This document shows positions 1 to 11,259 of a stretch of DNA of 64,000 bases, one piece after another (position 1 is the stretch's first letter; each line of letters begins with the position of its first letter). The notes under the pieces were generated by a model. That model did not search any database and was not told the DNA's origin. It saw only the letters and a program-made list of their open reading frames with translations. Source of the DNA: Saccharina japonica (lineage: Eukaryota; Sar; Phaeophyceae; Laminariales; Laminariaceae); NCBI GenBank assembly GCA_008828725.1, contig MEHQ01004504.1:248001-312000 (forward strand), read 5' to 3'. Made by a program: the position numbers and the translations under genes.

Positions 1-83
1 TCGGTTGACGAATGACGCGGCTCCTTGACATAAACTCGTCGAAATGTCAGTCTTGTCTCGCACAACTTTATAACTTACACTTA

Positions 84-345
84 GACGCATGCTACGGTAG
101 AGGTGCACCATGTTTTTGCCTTCTAAGGGTGGTTACTTGAAGAGCTCTACACCTCACCACCCCAAAGTTACCATTAAGGGAGGAAAGTAAAAGCGGTATC
201 CGATTGAAAATCCCATGGCCGAAGCAAACAAGGAACCATACTGCAACAAAATAATGGCAGCAGTCTGCCGACTTTTGGGTTAAGGAGCTCGATCATCCAG
301 ACACCATTTCACCCAAAAAGTGCTATCTCTATCGTAGCACGCATC
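84..345 (+). mobile_element. M1 non-autonomous DNA element, TSD CTTA
   Basis: Left end GACGCATGCTACGGTAGAGG, right end ATCGTAGCACGCATC. Flanked by CTTA on both sides. It belongs to the subfamily with an internal ATTAAGGGAGGAAA. Confidence 0.85.
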
Positions 346-417
346 CTTAGGCCCGGGGGATTGATCATCATTCAGCACCTTCATTTTCCTCAAACATCAG
401 TGTTTGGGCGGAGTATA

Positions 418-670
418 GACGCATGCTACGATAGAGGTGCACCATGTTTCTGCCTTCTAAGGGTGGTCACTTAAGGAGCGTCATACCTCACCGGAAAAAA
501 TGATTTTGGAGGAAAATAAAAGTGCTGCCGGATGAGAAATCTCATGACCGAAGTATACTCTGAAACATTATTCGTCACAAAAATGAAAGTCCGACGAATT
601 TGGGTTAAGGAGCCCGATCGTTCAGAAACAGATCCAGCCAAAACGTGCTACCTCTACCGTAGCACGCGTC
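418..670 (+). mobile_element. M1 element
   Basis: Both terminal repeats are present (GACGCATGCTACGATAGAGG ... CGTAGCACGCGTC), with TATA/TGTA flanks. A solo right-type end fragment follows to about 733. Confidence 0.8.
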
Positions 671-944
671 TGTAGAGCTCCCCATGTGACCCTCCTAAAA
701 CGACTCATGGTGCACCTCTACCGTAGCATGCGTCGGAGATAGATGGGTGGCCACAGGTGGTAAAACAGGACCCAATCGTTGGAAATGTCTCTACTGAGAG
801 CAGGAACGGTGACCCGTTCCGAAAGAGATGCCTTGCCAGATTGGACTAAATGACTAAGTCAAGACAAAAATGAGTACCCGGAATGATGTTATCACGCAGA
901 GTGTGTGTAGTAAAGCACCCACGAAGAGTATAGCATACCCATTG

Positions 945-1245
945 CTTCCTCTGAAAGCGGCCACCAACAAATCAAATTAATTCATTGGACGATGTCGTTC
1001 TTATGCAAGTCCGCCCCACATGCGATCCATAAATGTAGGATGCAGCTCATCTACTGTCCGACTCGCCTGACATGTGAGTCGTGGTCCGCGTTTGGTGCAA
1101 GCAATGTCTGCCTGGTTGGCAAACCACCAACGCGCTCCGTCCCGGCATTAATAGGAGTCAAGTAGCTATGGTTATAGGACTGCGACCGTGCGTGGCATGC
1201 AGCTGATTAGTTCACCCTCACCCCCCCCCCCCCCCCCCCCCCCCC
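945..1245 (-). repeat. R525 repeat, partial copy
   Basis: Shares with the other R525 copies GTGCAAGCAATGTCTGCCTG, CGTCCCGGCATT and a terminal C run. It is 5'-truncated and diverged. Confidence 0.7.
1221..1245. repeat. Poly-C tract (25 C)
   Basis: C homopolymer at the end of an R525 copy, where other copies also have C/G runs. Confidence 0.9.
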
Positions 1246-1341
1246 TCGTGCCGTAGCAGGAGTACATCAACAATTGGCAAGCATACGTTGCTTTTCTTGA
1301 CACACTTCTACCCTGAGTTCATCGTCGAAGGACTGACTGAC

Positions 1342-1752
1342 CTCGAGCGCCCTGTGCTTGGGGGTGGTGCACTGGATGCTGTAGTCGGCACGGAGGTACT
1401 CCTTGCCGTCATCTAACGTTTCGCAGTCGAACACCCGAAACACCATGGATGAAACCGACGAGTAAACGAGAAAGGTGACCAGAAGCGCCATGGCGAAATG
1501 CTTCCGCCGAGCACCCTCCCACCGTGCCTGCGACCCACGATGTTTGCGCCTGGCCACGTAGAAAGACATCCCCAACGCGACAAGCGCTAATATCGGCCCC
1601 AGGGTGGACACGAACACGCGATCGTGGAAGTCAGTCCTCGCCATGCAACCGGCAGAGAGTACCAGCCCTAAGTCTAGGCTGATGATGGAGGAGATTCCGT
1701 CCAAGAATTTGCCGTACACGCCGGCGTAGGTGACGTTGGCGACAGCGTCGAA
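1342..1752 (-). CDS. Exon 4 of the Pmp-repeat gene: two further membrane helices
   Basis: 411 nt, phase 0 at both ends. Joins TQ of exon 3 to FDAVANVTYAGVYGKFLD. Two hydrophobic helices follow (STLGPILALVALGMSFYVA; MALLVTFLVYSSVSSMVF), then CTTPKHRALE at a GTCAGT donor (1341). Related proteins continue with more membrane helices, so at least one more exon should lie left of the window. I see none between 1 and 1341. Confidence 0.75.
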
Positions 1753-3146
1753 CTTGATCAACGATATAAGATCACAGCATGGGACACGGGGCCGGGTTGG
1801 ACAAAGTTACACGATTACAACGACAGCCACAAGGGGGAAGTTTGTGACGCGCAGGGAATAATGTCGATGAGAAAGCGTTGTGGCGTGTGCTACGGTAGAG
1901 GTAGCACTTTTCGGCTGAATCGTTTTCTGAACGATCGGGCTCCTTAACCCAAATTCGTCGGAGTTTCATTGTTTGTGACGAAATATGTTTCAGAGCATAC
2001 TTCGGTCATGAGATTTCTCATCCGGCAGCACTTTTATTTTCCTCCAAAATAAATGTTTTCGGTGAGGTATGACGCTCCTTAAGTGAGGAGCTCAGAAAAA
2101 ACATGGTGCACCTCTATTGTAGCATGGATCTGGGTACCCTGTGGAAACTAGCAGAGGAATCGACGGAATGATAGGGCCAGCAACGTGGGTGGTGGTGCTG
2201 GGGGACCAAGGCCAGATATGCTGGGAAATAGAGAGATCGTGTGGGTAACACTACCTGTGTTGGGGTGGTGGCAGCGGAAGACGGCGAAAAAGAACTTAGC
2301 GCTGACGCGGAAGCGACGCGATTTACATACACAGGCGAATAGTACAAATGTCCTCAGTTCGACTCCCCGAAGAGAATGTGCTGGCCGGCGGCCTAGCTGA
2401 CATGTAACCCTACACCGGATACAGCCCCGACGGGTTCACGCAGAAACGACTCATCGCCTCCACAAGGGGTGTATGACGGCACGTGCTACGATAGAGGCAG
2501 CAAATGTTCGCTGGAAACGGTTCTGAATATCGGGTTCCTTGGCCCCAAATGGTCGGAGTTTTCTTTTTTTATTGCAACATGTTACGAATTTTGTTTTGTG
2601 TACGTCAGCCATAGGGGATCGTTCATCGGACACAGTACGTAGTATTTTTTGTGTTCTTCCGGATCATCCGTTTCTGGCGAGGGACAGAGCTGTTCAAGTG
2701 ATAAGTCCCGAGAAAACCCGTCGTGCGCCTCTACCGTACGGCCAAGGGTGCTGTCGAATCGGTCGCCACTACCCGTACTATGCCACCAACAGCACCACGC
2801 TGACGCCGTCGATACGAGTTTGTCAGTATGTATTCTCACCTGCGTCAAGATTTGCCACGCGACAACGACAGTCTTCACTCCTTGCACAGGAAGAGCCCTC
2901 ATCATTTTTCTGAAGCGCGTGATCTCCGTTCGATGTAATTTTGACACGAGATAATAGACCACGCCGGAAAGCACCATCAATCCAACTACTAAGGTACATA
3001 CAGCGAAAGCAATACCGCCCCCGTGCGAGCACTTGCTGCACGTGTATGCTATCGCCGGAGCATAACCGTCTGCGCAGACTGCACAATCTGCAAGGGAGCG
3101 GGATGTGGGAGGGGGGGGGGGGNNNNNNNNNNNNNNNNNNNNNNNN

Positions 3147-3186
<40 letters not shown>

Positions 3187-6100
3187 CGTCTGTCAAGTAG
3201 AGCTGGACAGGAAACTTCGACAAGCGTTGCAGCACAGGAGGACCGATTTAATGACACATTCCTGTGGTCGTGAAGACGAGCCGCGCAGGACTTGCTAACA
3301 ATTCGAACGACGGCCTTCTGACAGGTGTGCTATGCAGTAAGGCGTACATCCTTATTTCGTGTAGGTTATGGAAATCACTTGATAAATGTGTACGAGCTCT
3401 ATATACCCCCAACCTAACACTGATTTTGACAAGAAATTAACGCTCACCCCAACGAATATATCTCATGGTGCACAGGTGTACAACGCCTCATCTTTCAAAA
3501 CAAGAACAGAGTGGCATTTCGACGATTTTACGTTAACCCCTCAAGTAACCTGTCCCCCGTTTTAGGAGACAAACTGCTTAGAATTAGTGTGGGATTTGTT
3601 TTTTCAGTTCTGAGTGGGTTAAGAAGCTCCGTCATCCAGAAATAAAGTTTGCCAAAAGGTGCCACCACTGTATATCGTGGCACTCGATTTCTTGGATAAG
3701 GGGACTCATTGTTTCAGGATGTTGTTGTCCGGCCGCTCGGAACCACCCCCCCCCCTCGTCGAAATACTGAGCGAGCCACTATTATTAAGCTTCGATGCCC
3801 GTTGATTTTGGGATATGCCCCGCCGTGGAACAGCTTATCGCGCTGCTCCTATCCAAAGAACTTCCGAGCACAACAAGCTCCGCCGGGGTACCCAGCGCCC
3901 CTCTCACCTGAGTGGGCCTACTCGCGGTCGAACGCCAATGGAGATAGCCCCCCCTACCGTAAAGAACCAATAGGCGACCAACCGCCAAGACAAGTTTAGT
4001 CGCACGTTTACAATTGTTCGTCGACGACGAGAAGATCATCGTCTTACTTTTTTCGCCACGGCAAAGGTTCGCACGTGTTTGGACGGGAAAAACAAAACAA
4101 GGAAGACGTGCTGCTACGGTAGATGTGGCACGCTTTGGCTATTTCGTTTTTCAGAATCATCGAGCGCCTTAACCTAAAATCGTCAGAACTTTCTTAACGC
4201 TTTTGCAATATTTTTTTCATTGCGTACTTACCTCACTGGAGTGTTCATCAGGTAGACCTTTTAGTTTCATCCACAGTCAAGTCATGTTTTGCGTGAGGGC
4301 GTATGCTACGATAGAGGTGCACCATGTTTTTTTCTGAGCTCTTCACGTAAGGAGCGTCATACCTCACCGAAAAAATAATTTTGGAGGAAAATGAAAGTGC
4401 TGCCGAATGCGAAATATCATGACCGAAGTGTACTCTGAAACAGTTTTCGGCACAAAAATGAAAGTCTGACGAATTTGGGTTAAGGAGCCCGATCGTTCAG
4501 AAAACGATTCGGCCAAAACATGCTACCTCTACCGTAGCACGCGTCTGAGGTAAAGAGCTCCTCAAGTGACCGGGGTCCCCCTTCCGAAACTAGATGGTGC
4601 ATCTCTATCGTAGCATGCGACGACCTGCTGAGGCTTCTCAAACTGCAAAACTACCCAGTGCCGTTCATTTATGTTCGACATGTTTTTACGTCTAAATCCC
4701 GTATATTTGAGGAATGAAACAACTTTGAGGGGTGGTTGGCTTATTTCCTGAGCTTCATCACATGTGAGGAACTATAACTCAATATCTCATCCGACTTAAA
4801 GCATGACTTTCAACATTGTTTGTTTTGCTTTGGGATGCCTGCCGACCGAGATTTCCACTGTGCGATACAACAGTTGACCTGTAGCAAACACAGACGGAAA
4901 ATAATCACGCCAGTCGATGGCTGCTGACTCGAGGAGTCGCACCGGTGATGCGTGCTACGATAGAGAAGGTATACCTTATTTTGGCGCTGAAATGGTTTCT
5001 GAATGATCGACCTCCTTAACCCAAAATCGGCGAACTTGTCATTATTGTCATTATTTGGCTGCCGTATTGTTCCTCGTTTGCTTCGGCCATGGGACGTTCA
5101 ATCGGATAGCACTTTTACTTCCCTCCAAAATCAGTTTGGGGCGAGGTGTACAGCTCTTCAAGTAACCACCCTTCCAAGGCAAAAACATGGTGCACCTCTA
5201 TCGCAGCATGCGTCTCGAGGAGTCCCACCGGCCAGGAAAATATATATTAAGAATCAACACTATCATTCCTACCGTGAGGATGAGTCGTTATACGAGGCCA
5301 CGGGAATTTTGATCTCGCGGTGATGTTTAGGACGTGAGCCAAGATAGAGGTAACAGGTTTAGTCTTTAGAACTGCTTGTTTTTCTGATTGGTCGGGCTCC
5401 TTAAGGCCGAAATCGTCGACCTCTCATTCACTCTTGGGCCATTCCACGGTGGGGGGGGAGCAACAGTTTGTTTCTGAGCTCCACACATGAGGAGCTCAGT
5501 AACTTATCTCACCCGAAAAATGACTTCGGAAACATTTGTTCGCGCAACCCGACCAAACCTTTCAATGCGGTAGTCAAAGAAATATACCAGTAAAATGTTA
5601 ATAGTATCCGGTGGTTACTCACGTGAGGAGCTCAACCGGTCAGACAATATGGTGCCAAAACATGGTTCCCATACCGTGGGATCGCTCCTGTTGTGTGTTG
5701 CATTATTGGTTCACAGTACACCTACTTTAGGGCAAGGTGTTCTTCATCGGGGTAGCACCTGTTGTTTTCCCCCTTAAAAAAACAGTTTTGTTTTACTTAT
5801 TATCAGTACAGAACTCGACGCGTGCTACGATAGAGGTAGTCCCAGTGAAACTTTCTGGCTGACACGTTTTCTGCACGATCTATCAAAGGCTCCTTAAGCC
5901 AAAATCGTCGGACGTTCGTTCTTGTGTTGCAATATTGTGCATAGCCTGACTTAGGTTATGAGATTGATCATCGGGTATGTAGCACTTTTATTTCCCCCCC
6001 ATAATCTAGACTACTGCAGGTATGGAGGATTGGAGCTGCCTCAAGTGAGAAGCGCAGGAAAATATTGGTGCACCTCTATGGTAGCATGCGTCACCTGAGG

Positions 6101-9100
6101 AAAAAAAGCATGGTGCACCTCTACCGCATCATGTGTGTCCTATTTGGGTGAGGAGAGCCTGAGGAGGTTATACGCGTATCCCTTGACTGGTGCTGCGGTA
6201 TATGGCGGAGGGAGGGGAGGGGGGTGCACTTATGCCGTCGACGGCCGTAGTCGGATGGCCATAGACTATCGCGTCCCTACAACGCTGAGACGGAGCATAT
6301 CGAGTTTTCATTCAACCAGGCAGGTAGGCATTGCTTGCACCATGCGCGAAGAGCCGTGAGGTATTTTTACAGGGCGGGTCGCATGGAGGGTGAGCTGCGT
6401 CCAATATTATAAGAACCGCCATGTGTGAGGCGCACTTGCATATGGACGACAGCCTCCAATGACTGAATCGATTACATTTCTTGTCTGGCCACTTCCAGAG
6501 AGCCAACTGTTTTTGTCACTGCGTTTATTCCGTCCCCCCCACTCGAGGTGAGTCGCTCAGTACCTCAATTAAAAAAGGCGTTTCGTTTCGTTTTGAATCG
6601 TTTTTTTTTCGTTTTAGCGCAGCAGCGCGTAAGAAGCTAACATTACGTCGGTGCTAATCATGAAACCACAAAATCAGAACAAAAGGTGGATGAGACAGCA
6701 CAGAAACAGGCTCGTCACCCCGCGGAGGGGCTCTGAGCCGCTGAGTTATAGCAGACAGGGGCAGACCACGCGCGTGCTTACGATAGAGGTAGCACATTTG
6801 TGGCGGAAAATGTTTTAAATGTATGATGGAAAGCGTTGCGAACAAGCAACCTTTATCGGAATTTCAGTCTTATATTTTCAACATGTTTCGTGGGTTTCTA
6901 TTAGGTTGTGGGATTATTAACCGGGTACTACTTTGACTTTCCTCTAAAATCATGTTTTGACTTACTATTAGCATGGTACACCTTTCATCAAGTGATGAGC
7001 CTTGGGTAATACATGCTGAACTTCTACCATATAGCATGCGTCAAAGAGATGCGTGCGACGGTAGAGGTAGAGGTATACCTTTTTTTTGGCTGAAACGGTT
7101 TCTGGATGACGGTGCTCCTTCACCCAAAAACGTCAGAATTTAACTTTTGTGTGTTGCAATGTTTTTCATTGTATACTTAGACCATCGCGGGGTTGATCAT
7201 CGTTTGTGTACGTAGCACCTTGGTTTTCCTAGAAACACCTGTGTTCTGGGTGAGGTAGGTGTATACAAACCTCAAACCTCCTGAAGTGTTCAGCCCCCAA
7301 AGAAAAAACGGTGAACCTCTGCCATAAGGGCCCGTTTTAACGAAGAAAAAACAAATCAATTCGGAAAAAAAAGCAAAATCAAATCCGCTTTTCATTGGTC
7401 AGAATCCGCACCACCACCCAAGATTATACCCCAATATCCTAATCTTTGATGCTGGTGCGTGTGTTGACCAATGAAAAGCGTATTGGAAATGATTTTTTTT
7501 CCAAATTGAATTTATTTTTTACTCGTTAATACGGGCCCTAATAGCATGCGTGAAAGTCTTTAGTTACATTACCAGATTGTTCGTTACATGTCCAGGCTTT
7601 GTTTACGATTTTTTTATCGCGTTTGTGCGCTTTTCGGTATGTCTAACAAAACATTATGGCTTGATTGTGGGATGGCTTGATAGAGCTGGCCCATGTGAGG
7701 AGCCTCTCGGTACAACAACGTCTAGAGGTTCTACGACTTATCGTGTGGGAGACACTGGCCGAGCTCACATGGTCCCTTGTATCCGTCCGCACAGTGATAA
7801 AAGTCATCCGTGATGCCTTCGAGACAGGCATCCGCGTTCCAGCACGGCAAGATACTCGTAGTGGTTGCCACTGGTCTCCAAAAGCCTTTTTTAATCTCGA
7901 GCGTTTCCAGCGTGATCGGCACGCCCAACGGGTCAACTCCGACACTCTCCGTGTTTTCGAGGGCCGGGATACACCGCTGGGTGCCTCGGCCCTCCCACGA
8001 GCAACCCGCGCACACGCCGCACCCTTGGCAAACGCTTTCGTAGTAGGCTTCCTCAGCTTGATCAGGCGTTTGGCTTCCCTGGCGCGCACGAGGGGCGGGA
8101 AGGGAGGGGGAAATATTGACAGGGAGACCCGTGCTACGATGATAGAAGTAGCACCAATTTTTAGCTAAAATAGTTTCTGAATGACGGGGGGGGAGCTCCG
8201 TAGCCTTAACTCGACGGAATATCAGTTGTCTATTGTAATCGGCGTTATGGTCTCATCTATACTGGTATCATGGTTTTGTTCGCCCGGTTGTGCTTTCGAT
8301 TTTCGCAAGAATCAGCCCCTGGGCGAGGTTTGGAGCTCCTCAAGTTACCACCCCTCTGAAAGCAGATAGTACATCTCCACCTCAGCATATGTCAGGAAGG
8401 ACGGCTTGAAACGAATGACCGACGCGGCAGCTGGATTGTACGAGGCGTGAGGCCGCCGTTGTACTCTCGATCGGGTGAAACGGACACGAACTTGTCTGGG
8501 AACGGTCTTGCTACGAAGCTCAATATTGTTGGCGTCGTGTGTGGTGGGTTGGGTACCTGGGCGGCGGGGAGACGTGGAAGGTGCTCGCGTTTATTCCTGA
8601 ATTGAATGCGTACTCCCCTCAACTCGTATGCTTCAGTTTGTCTCTCACAATTCACGCTGCCGCTCGTCGTGCTCGCTGTCGAGTCCAGGAAAATGTGCAC
8701 CACAGGCGTGTACATCTTAGGCTGATCTAAACAACGAGGCCGTCGTTTCCCTACTGTGGCGCGCGTGCCCCGGTTAATGTTGTTTCCCGAGAATGGCCGG
8801 CAAGCACCCAGCCAGGAAGTCACACACGCAATAAGGGTTACACCGCAGACTGTCAATTTTTACATCACGACGCTACAACGCAGACTGTCAAATTTTACAT
8901 CACGACGCTACAACAGCGTGACCATTTATCCATGACATACATACCTCGACGGTGTAGTTCAGAAAAGAGCCAGAGAAACACAGCAGTCCGTTGGCGTCGA
9001 AGGAAATGTTGGACATGTTGATGGTACCAACGCTGTTCACGGCCGGCCCTATGTATCTCGCGCCGTTTCTCACGAACTCGCACCGTGTCAAGCTGGTCGT

Positions 9101-10726
9101 TCCCGCAACACGCAGGGCACCTCCCGTCGCTCCCGCGGTATTCCCCTCAAACTTGGTGTTCGAGAAGTCGTCTTTCCCAGCCGCGCTCTCCACAGCCCCA
9201 CCGCTGGCTTTGGCCGTGTTGTACCGAAAGACGCAGTCGATGTATTTGCTGTGGAAATCGGTGCCCGATTCGAAGGCTGTCCCGCTGGCGACGGAGTACA
9301 CGGCTCCGCCATTCAGAGCGAAGTTAGAGACGAACGCCACGCCGGTCCAGGTCAGTCCATGGCTAATGCCCGACTGGTACACCGCTCCGCCCGCGATTGT
9401 AGCGTTGTTGCCAGTAAATGACAAGGTGGTTACAGCGGCTTCCAGGTCTAACGATATCTCCCCTTCGAGCGCTACGGCTCCCCCGTTCTCGCTTGCCGTG
9501 TTCTCGGTGAAGACCATCGTTCCCCTCCAGCGCAACAGCGTGCCGCCTCCTGCGTAAAGCGCACCCCCCACAGCGGCGGAGTTGTTCGTAAATACAGCCG
9601 ACTCGTTCCAGTCTAGTGTTGCACCCTCGATCCCGTACACAGCACCCCCCGTCCGAGCGTAGTTGCCGGTGAAGGTAGTGCTGCCGTTCCAAACGACGGC
9701 GGACTTGTCTACGTACACCGCCCCGCCCAAGCCGTCGTCAGACGCCCCACCAGCTCTGTTGTTGCAGAAGTATGTTTCCCCCGTCCAAGATACGGTGGAT
9801 GAGCTCTCGATGAACAGGGTACCGCCGCGCACTCCCGCGGAGTTGTCGCAGAAAACCGTGTTTCCTTTCCAAGAAACATCGGATTTGGCCACACGAAGGG
9901 CTCCCCCATTCCCACCCCGTCCCCCGATAAACGACGTCTCTCCCTGCCACGACAGAACAGAGTCCCGGATTTCAACGGTGCCTCCGCCCTCGTTGCCGGC
10001 GGTGAGTGATGTGTTTTGAAACGACGCCACGCCGCTCCACGACACCGTTGACCCCAGCACGAACATGGCACCGCCTCCGGCAACGGCATCGTTGTTTGAA
10101 AAGGTCGTTTCTCCGGCAAATGTGGTGGTAGCGCCGTCTTCCGAATACAGCACACCGCCTGCGTTGGACGCAGAGTTGCGGATGAAATTGGTGCGGCCGG
10201 TCCAAGAGGCCTTGGCCCCGTTAACGACGCCTACGGCACCTCCATACGAGGCGTGATTGTTAGCGAAGGTGCTCGTTCCACTCCAAGACACGGCGGAGTC
10301 GATGCCTCCCGCCCAAACCGCACCGCCAATCCCGCGAGAAATGTCGTGGTCGCCACCGGAGCCGGACCCGTTCTCTAGTCCGACGTCGATGAGATTCAAG
10401 GTGGAGTTACGTACAGTGAAGATCCGAGTAGCACCGTTTCCATCGGCGACGGCGTCGGACCCAACCCCAGTTATGGTCACGACAGAGCCATCTGTCAGCG
10501 CGAATGCTTCTTCAACGTTAACCGTTCCTTCCCACAGCACGTCGAACGAGCCCCCCCCTGAGCAGTTCAAAGCCGTCGCCAGATCCCTCGCTTCTTCGGT
10601 AGTCGCGATGGTAAACGACTGGACGGTTGACGGGCAGGGGTCGATGCTCACGGTGCCTCTGATGGGCCGAAGCAGGATCAGGGTGAGCAACCTCCAACTC
10701 CTAGCCGCTCCGAGAATGGGTATCAT
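1342..10726 (-). CDS. Pmp-repeat (polymorphic outer membrane protein-like) membrane protein, four exons, 3' end beyond the window
   Basis: Exons on the minus strand are 10726-8945, 8078-7769, 3087-2840 and 1752-1342 (2751 nt, 917 codons, open at the end). All junctions are GT-AG and keep phase (0, 1, 0, then 0 at the open donor). Residues 1 to about 30 form a signal peptide with an LLTLILL core. About residues 100-580 hold 15-16 short repeats of the GGA(V/L)-and-FxxN type seen in Chlamydia Pmp and in algal Pmp-like proteins. Then follow a Cys-rich segment (CQGCGVCAGC), a GFWRP...CWNADAC segment, CAVCADGY, and at least three hydrophobic helices. This order matches a family I remember from brown algae and other stramenopiles; a surface or adhesion role is inference. 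The start at 10726 was preferred over 10900 because it begins the signal peptide. Introns of 0.9, 4.7 and 1.1 kb contain M1 elements. Exon calls were made by eye. Confidence 0.8.
1882..2130 (-). mobile_element. M1 element in intron 3 of the Pmp-repeat gene
   Basis: Ends GGCGTGTGCTACGGTAGAGG and TTGTAGCATGGATC. It carries the conserved GGGCTCCTTAACCCAAATTC block and the GAGCTC hairpin region. No matching flanks. Confidence 0.75.
2478..2740 (-). mobile_element. Degenerate M1 copy
   Basis: A left end (CACGTGCTACGATAGAGGCA) and an eroded right end near 2740 remain; the middle is strongly diverged. Confidence 0.45.
2840..3087 (-). CDS. Exon 3 of the Pmp-repeat gene: CAVCADGY motif and first membrane helix
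   Basis: 248 nt, phase 1 in, phase 0 out, donor GTGAGA. Encodes CAVCADGYAPAIAYTCSKC, then one hydrophobic helix of about 25 residues and a basic cytoplasmic-type stretch ending VVVAWQILTQ. The acceptor (CCCTTGCAG) lies just inside the C-rich, gap-containing tract at 3111-3184. Confidence 0.8.
3111..3184. repeat. Poly-G tract with 24-N assembly gap
   Basis: G homopolymer on the plus strand, interrupted by N at 3123-3146. On the minus strand this is a poly-C tract lying about 24 nt upstream of the exon 3 acceptor (3088), so it may serve as the polypyrimidine tract. Its true length is unknown. Confidence 0.9.
4298..4545 (+). mobile_element. M1 element, TSD TGAG
   Basis: Ends GGCGTATGCTACGATAGAGG and CGTAGCACGCGTC, with TGAG on both sides. 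M1 end fragments adjoin it (4107-4210 and 4550-4620). Confidence 0.8.
4947..5214 (-). mobile_element. M1 element flanked by 17-bp direct repeats
   Basis: Ends GATGCGTGCTACGATAGAGA and CGCAGCATGCGTC. The flanks 4929-4945 and 5215-5231 are TCGAGGAGTCNCACCGG, one mismatch apart: far longer than the 4-bp TSD of other copies. Confidence 0.8.
5331..5692. mobile_element. Truncated M1 end (5331-5440) joined to a diverged M2 copy (5440-5692)
   Basis: M1: AAGATAGAGGTAACAGG and GGGCTCCTTAAG. M2: CCACGGTGGGG, CTCACCCGAAAAATGAC, GGTGGTTACTCACGTGAGGA and CATACCGTGGGAT. Confidence 0.6.
5817..6092 (-). mobile_element. M1 element
   Basis: Ends GACGCGTGCTACGATAGAGG and TGGTAGCATGCGTC. A further M1 end fragment follows to about 6138. 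Confidence 0.75.
6203..6510 (+). repeat. R525 repeat, partial copy
   Basis: Contains ACGGCCGTAGTC, CATTGCTTGCACCATGCGCG and GCGCACTTGCATATGGACGA, in the order seen in the other R525 copies read on this strand. Confidence 0.7.
6768..7042 (-). mobile_element. M1 element, diverged
   Basis: Ends CGCGTGCTTACGATAGAGG and TATAGCATGCGTC. Confidence 0.6.
7048..7553 (-). mobile_element. M1 element interrupted by a Harbinger-like MITE
   Basis: M1 ends GATGCGTGCGACGGTAGAGG and ATAGCATGCGTG enclose the insertion at 7328-7538. Confidence 0.7.
7328..7538. mobile_element. PIF/Harbinger-like MITE, TSD TAA, nested in M1
   Basis: Terminal inverted repeats GGGCCCGTTTTAACGA and (inverted) GGGCCCGTATTAACGA, 15 of 16 matching, flanked by TAA on both sides. 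The interior is also largely self-complementary (CGCTTTTCATTGGTC ... GACCAATGAAAAGCG). A TWA target duplication and GC-rich TIR start are the usual marks of this superfamily. Confidence 0.75.
7769..8078 (-). CDS. Exon 2 of the Pmp-repeat gene: Cys-rich segment and GFWRP motif
   Basis: 310 nt, phase 0 in and phase 1 out. The acceptor CGCCAG is preceded by a long C/T tract at about 8090-8115. Contains CQGCGVCAGCSWEG, then LEIKKGFWRPVATTTSILPC and CADGYKGP. The donor GTGAGC at 7768 leaves one T, which joins AT of exon 3 to give Tyr, restoring the GYxGPYCAVC arrangement typical of this protein type. Confidence 0.75.
8126..8393 (-). mobile_element. M1 element in intron 1 of the Pmp-repeat gene
   Basis: Ends GACCCGTGCTACGATGATAG and CTCAGCATATGTC; diverged. 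It lies only about 48 bp upstream of the exon 2 acceptor in transcript sense. Confidence 0.6.
8845..8914. repeat. 35-bp tandem duplication
   Basis: Two nearly identical 35-bp units (8845-8879, 8880-8914) starting GCAGACTGTCAA, in intron 1 of the Pmp-repeat gene about 30 bp past the exon 1 donor. Confidence 0.85.
8945..10726 (-). CDS. Exon 1 of the Pmp-repeat gene: signal peptide and beta-helix repeats
   Basis: 594 codons in one open exon. Repeats have the form (S/T)W(S/T)G..TxFxNN.A...GGA(V/L), about every 30 residues, as expected for a parallel beta-helix. Many NxS/T sites are present. It ends ...LNYTVE at a strong GTATGT donor (8944). The frame stays open for 16 more codons into the intron before a stop, so a naive ORF call would give a false C-terminus. 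Confidence 0.85.
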
Positions 10727-11001
10727 CTTATCCGGTCTTGTCGCACGTGAGACGGTCCTTATGACAAACGGCGTTTGTTCCTGTCCTCGACGTACGGCGC
10801 ATGCACAAGACAGGTATCGGCGGCGCAATCGAGAGGGCAGACGACGTTGGATCGATTTCAGGGTTGAAGGTATCAGAAGCGACCCTGTGCCTGGACACAC
10901 GTCAGGCTATACTATATCGCAGGCATTCATGTGGTCGTGGAAGCAATGATGGTGATACACCACACAAATCCGAGCGCAGTGCTTTCTTCTATAACATACT
11001 A

Positions 11002-11259
11002 GATGCGTGCTACGATAAAGGTATACCTTATTTTGGCTGAAGCTACTTCCGAATGATCGGGCTCCTCCTTAACCCAAAATCGTCAGACTTTCATTTTTCG
11101 TGCTGTAATATTTTCTATGCTAGACTCAGGTCATGGAATCGGTCATCGGGTATATAGCACATTTATTTTCCTCGGAAACCAATTTTTCGGCGACGTATAT
11201 GGAGCTCCTCAAGTTAGGAGCCCAGAAAAACATGGCGCACCTCTATCGTAGCATGCGTC
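11002..11259 (-). mobile_element. M1 element, near twin of 31779-32036
   Basis: Ends GATGCGTGCTACGATAAAGG and ATCGTAGCATGCGTC. Shares GGCTGAAGCTACTTCCGAAT and other private changes with the 31.8-kb copy. Confidence 0.8.

Noticed and set aside
2582..3235. Long minus-strand frame with poly-Pro
   Set aside because: Poly-Pro comes from the G/C run and gap. Only the 3087-2840 part is a real exon, in this frame by chance of splicing.
8991..9557. 188-codon plus-strand frame
   Set aside because: Antisense shadow of the Pmp-repeat exon.
10257..10949. 230-codon plus-strand frame
   Set aside because: Antisense shadow of the first part of the Pmp-repeat gene.
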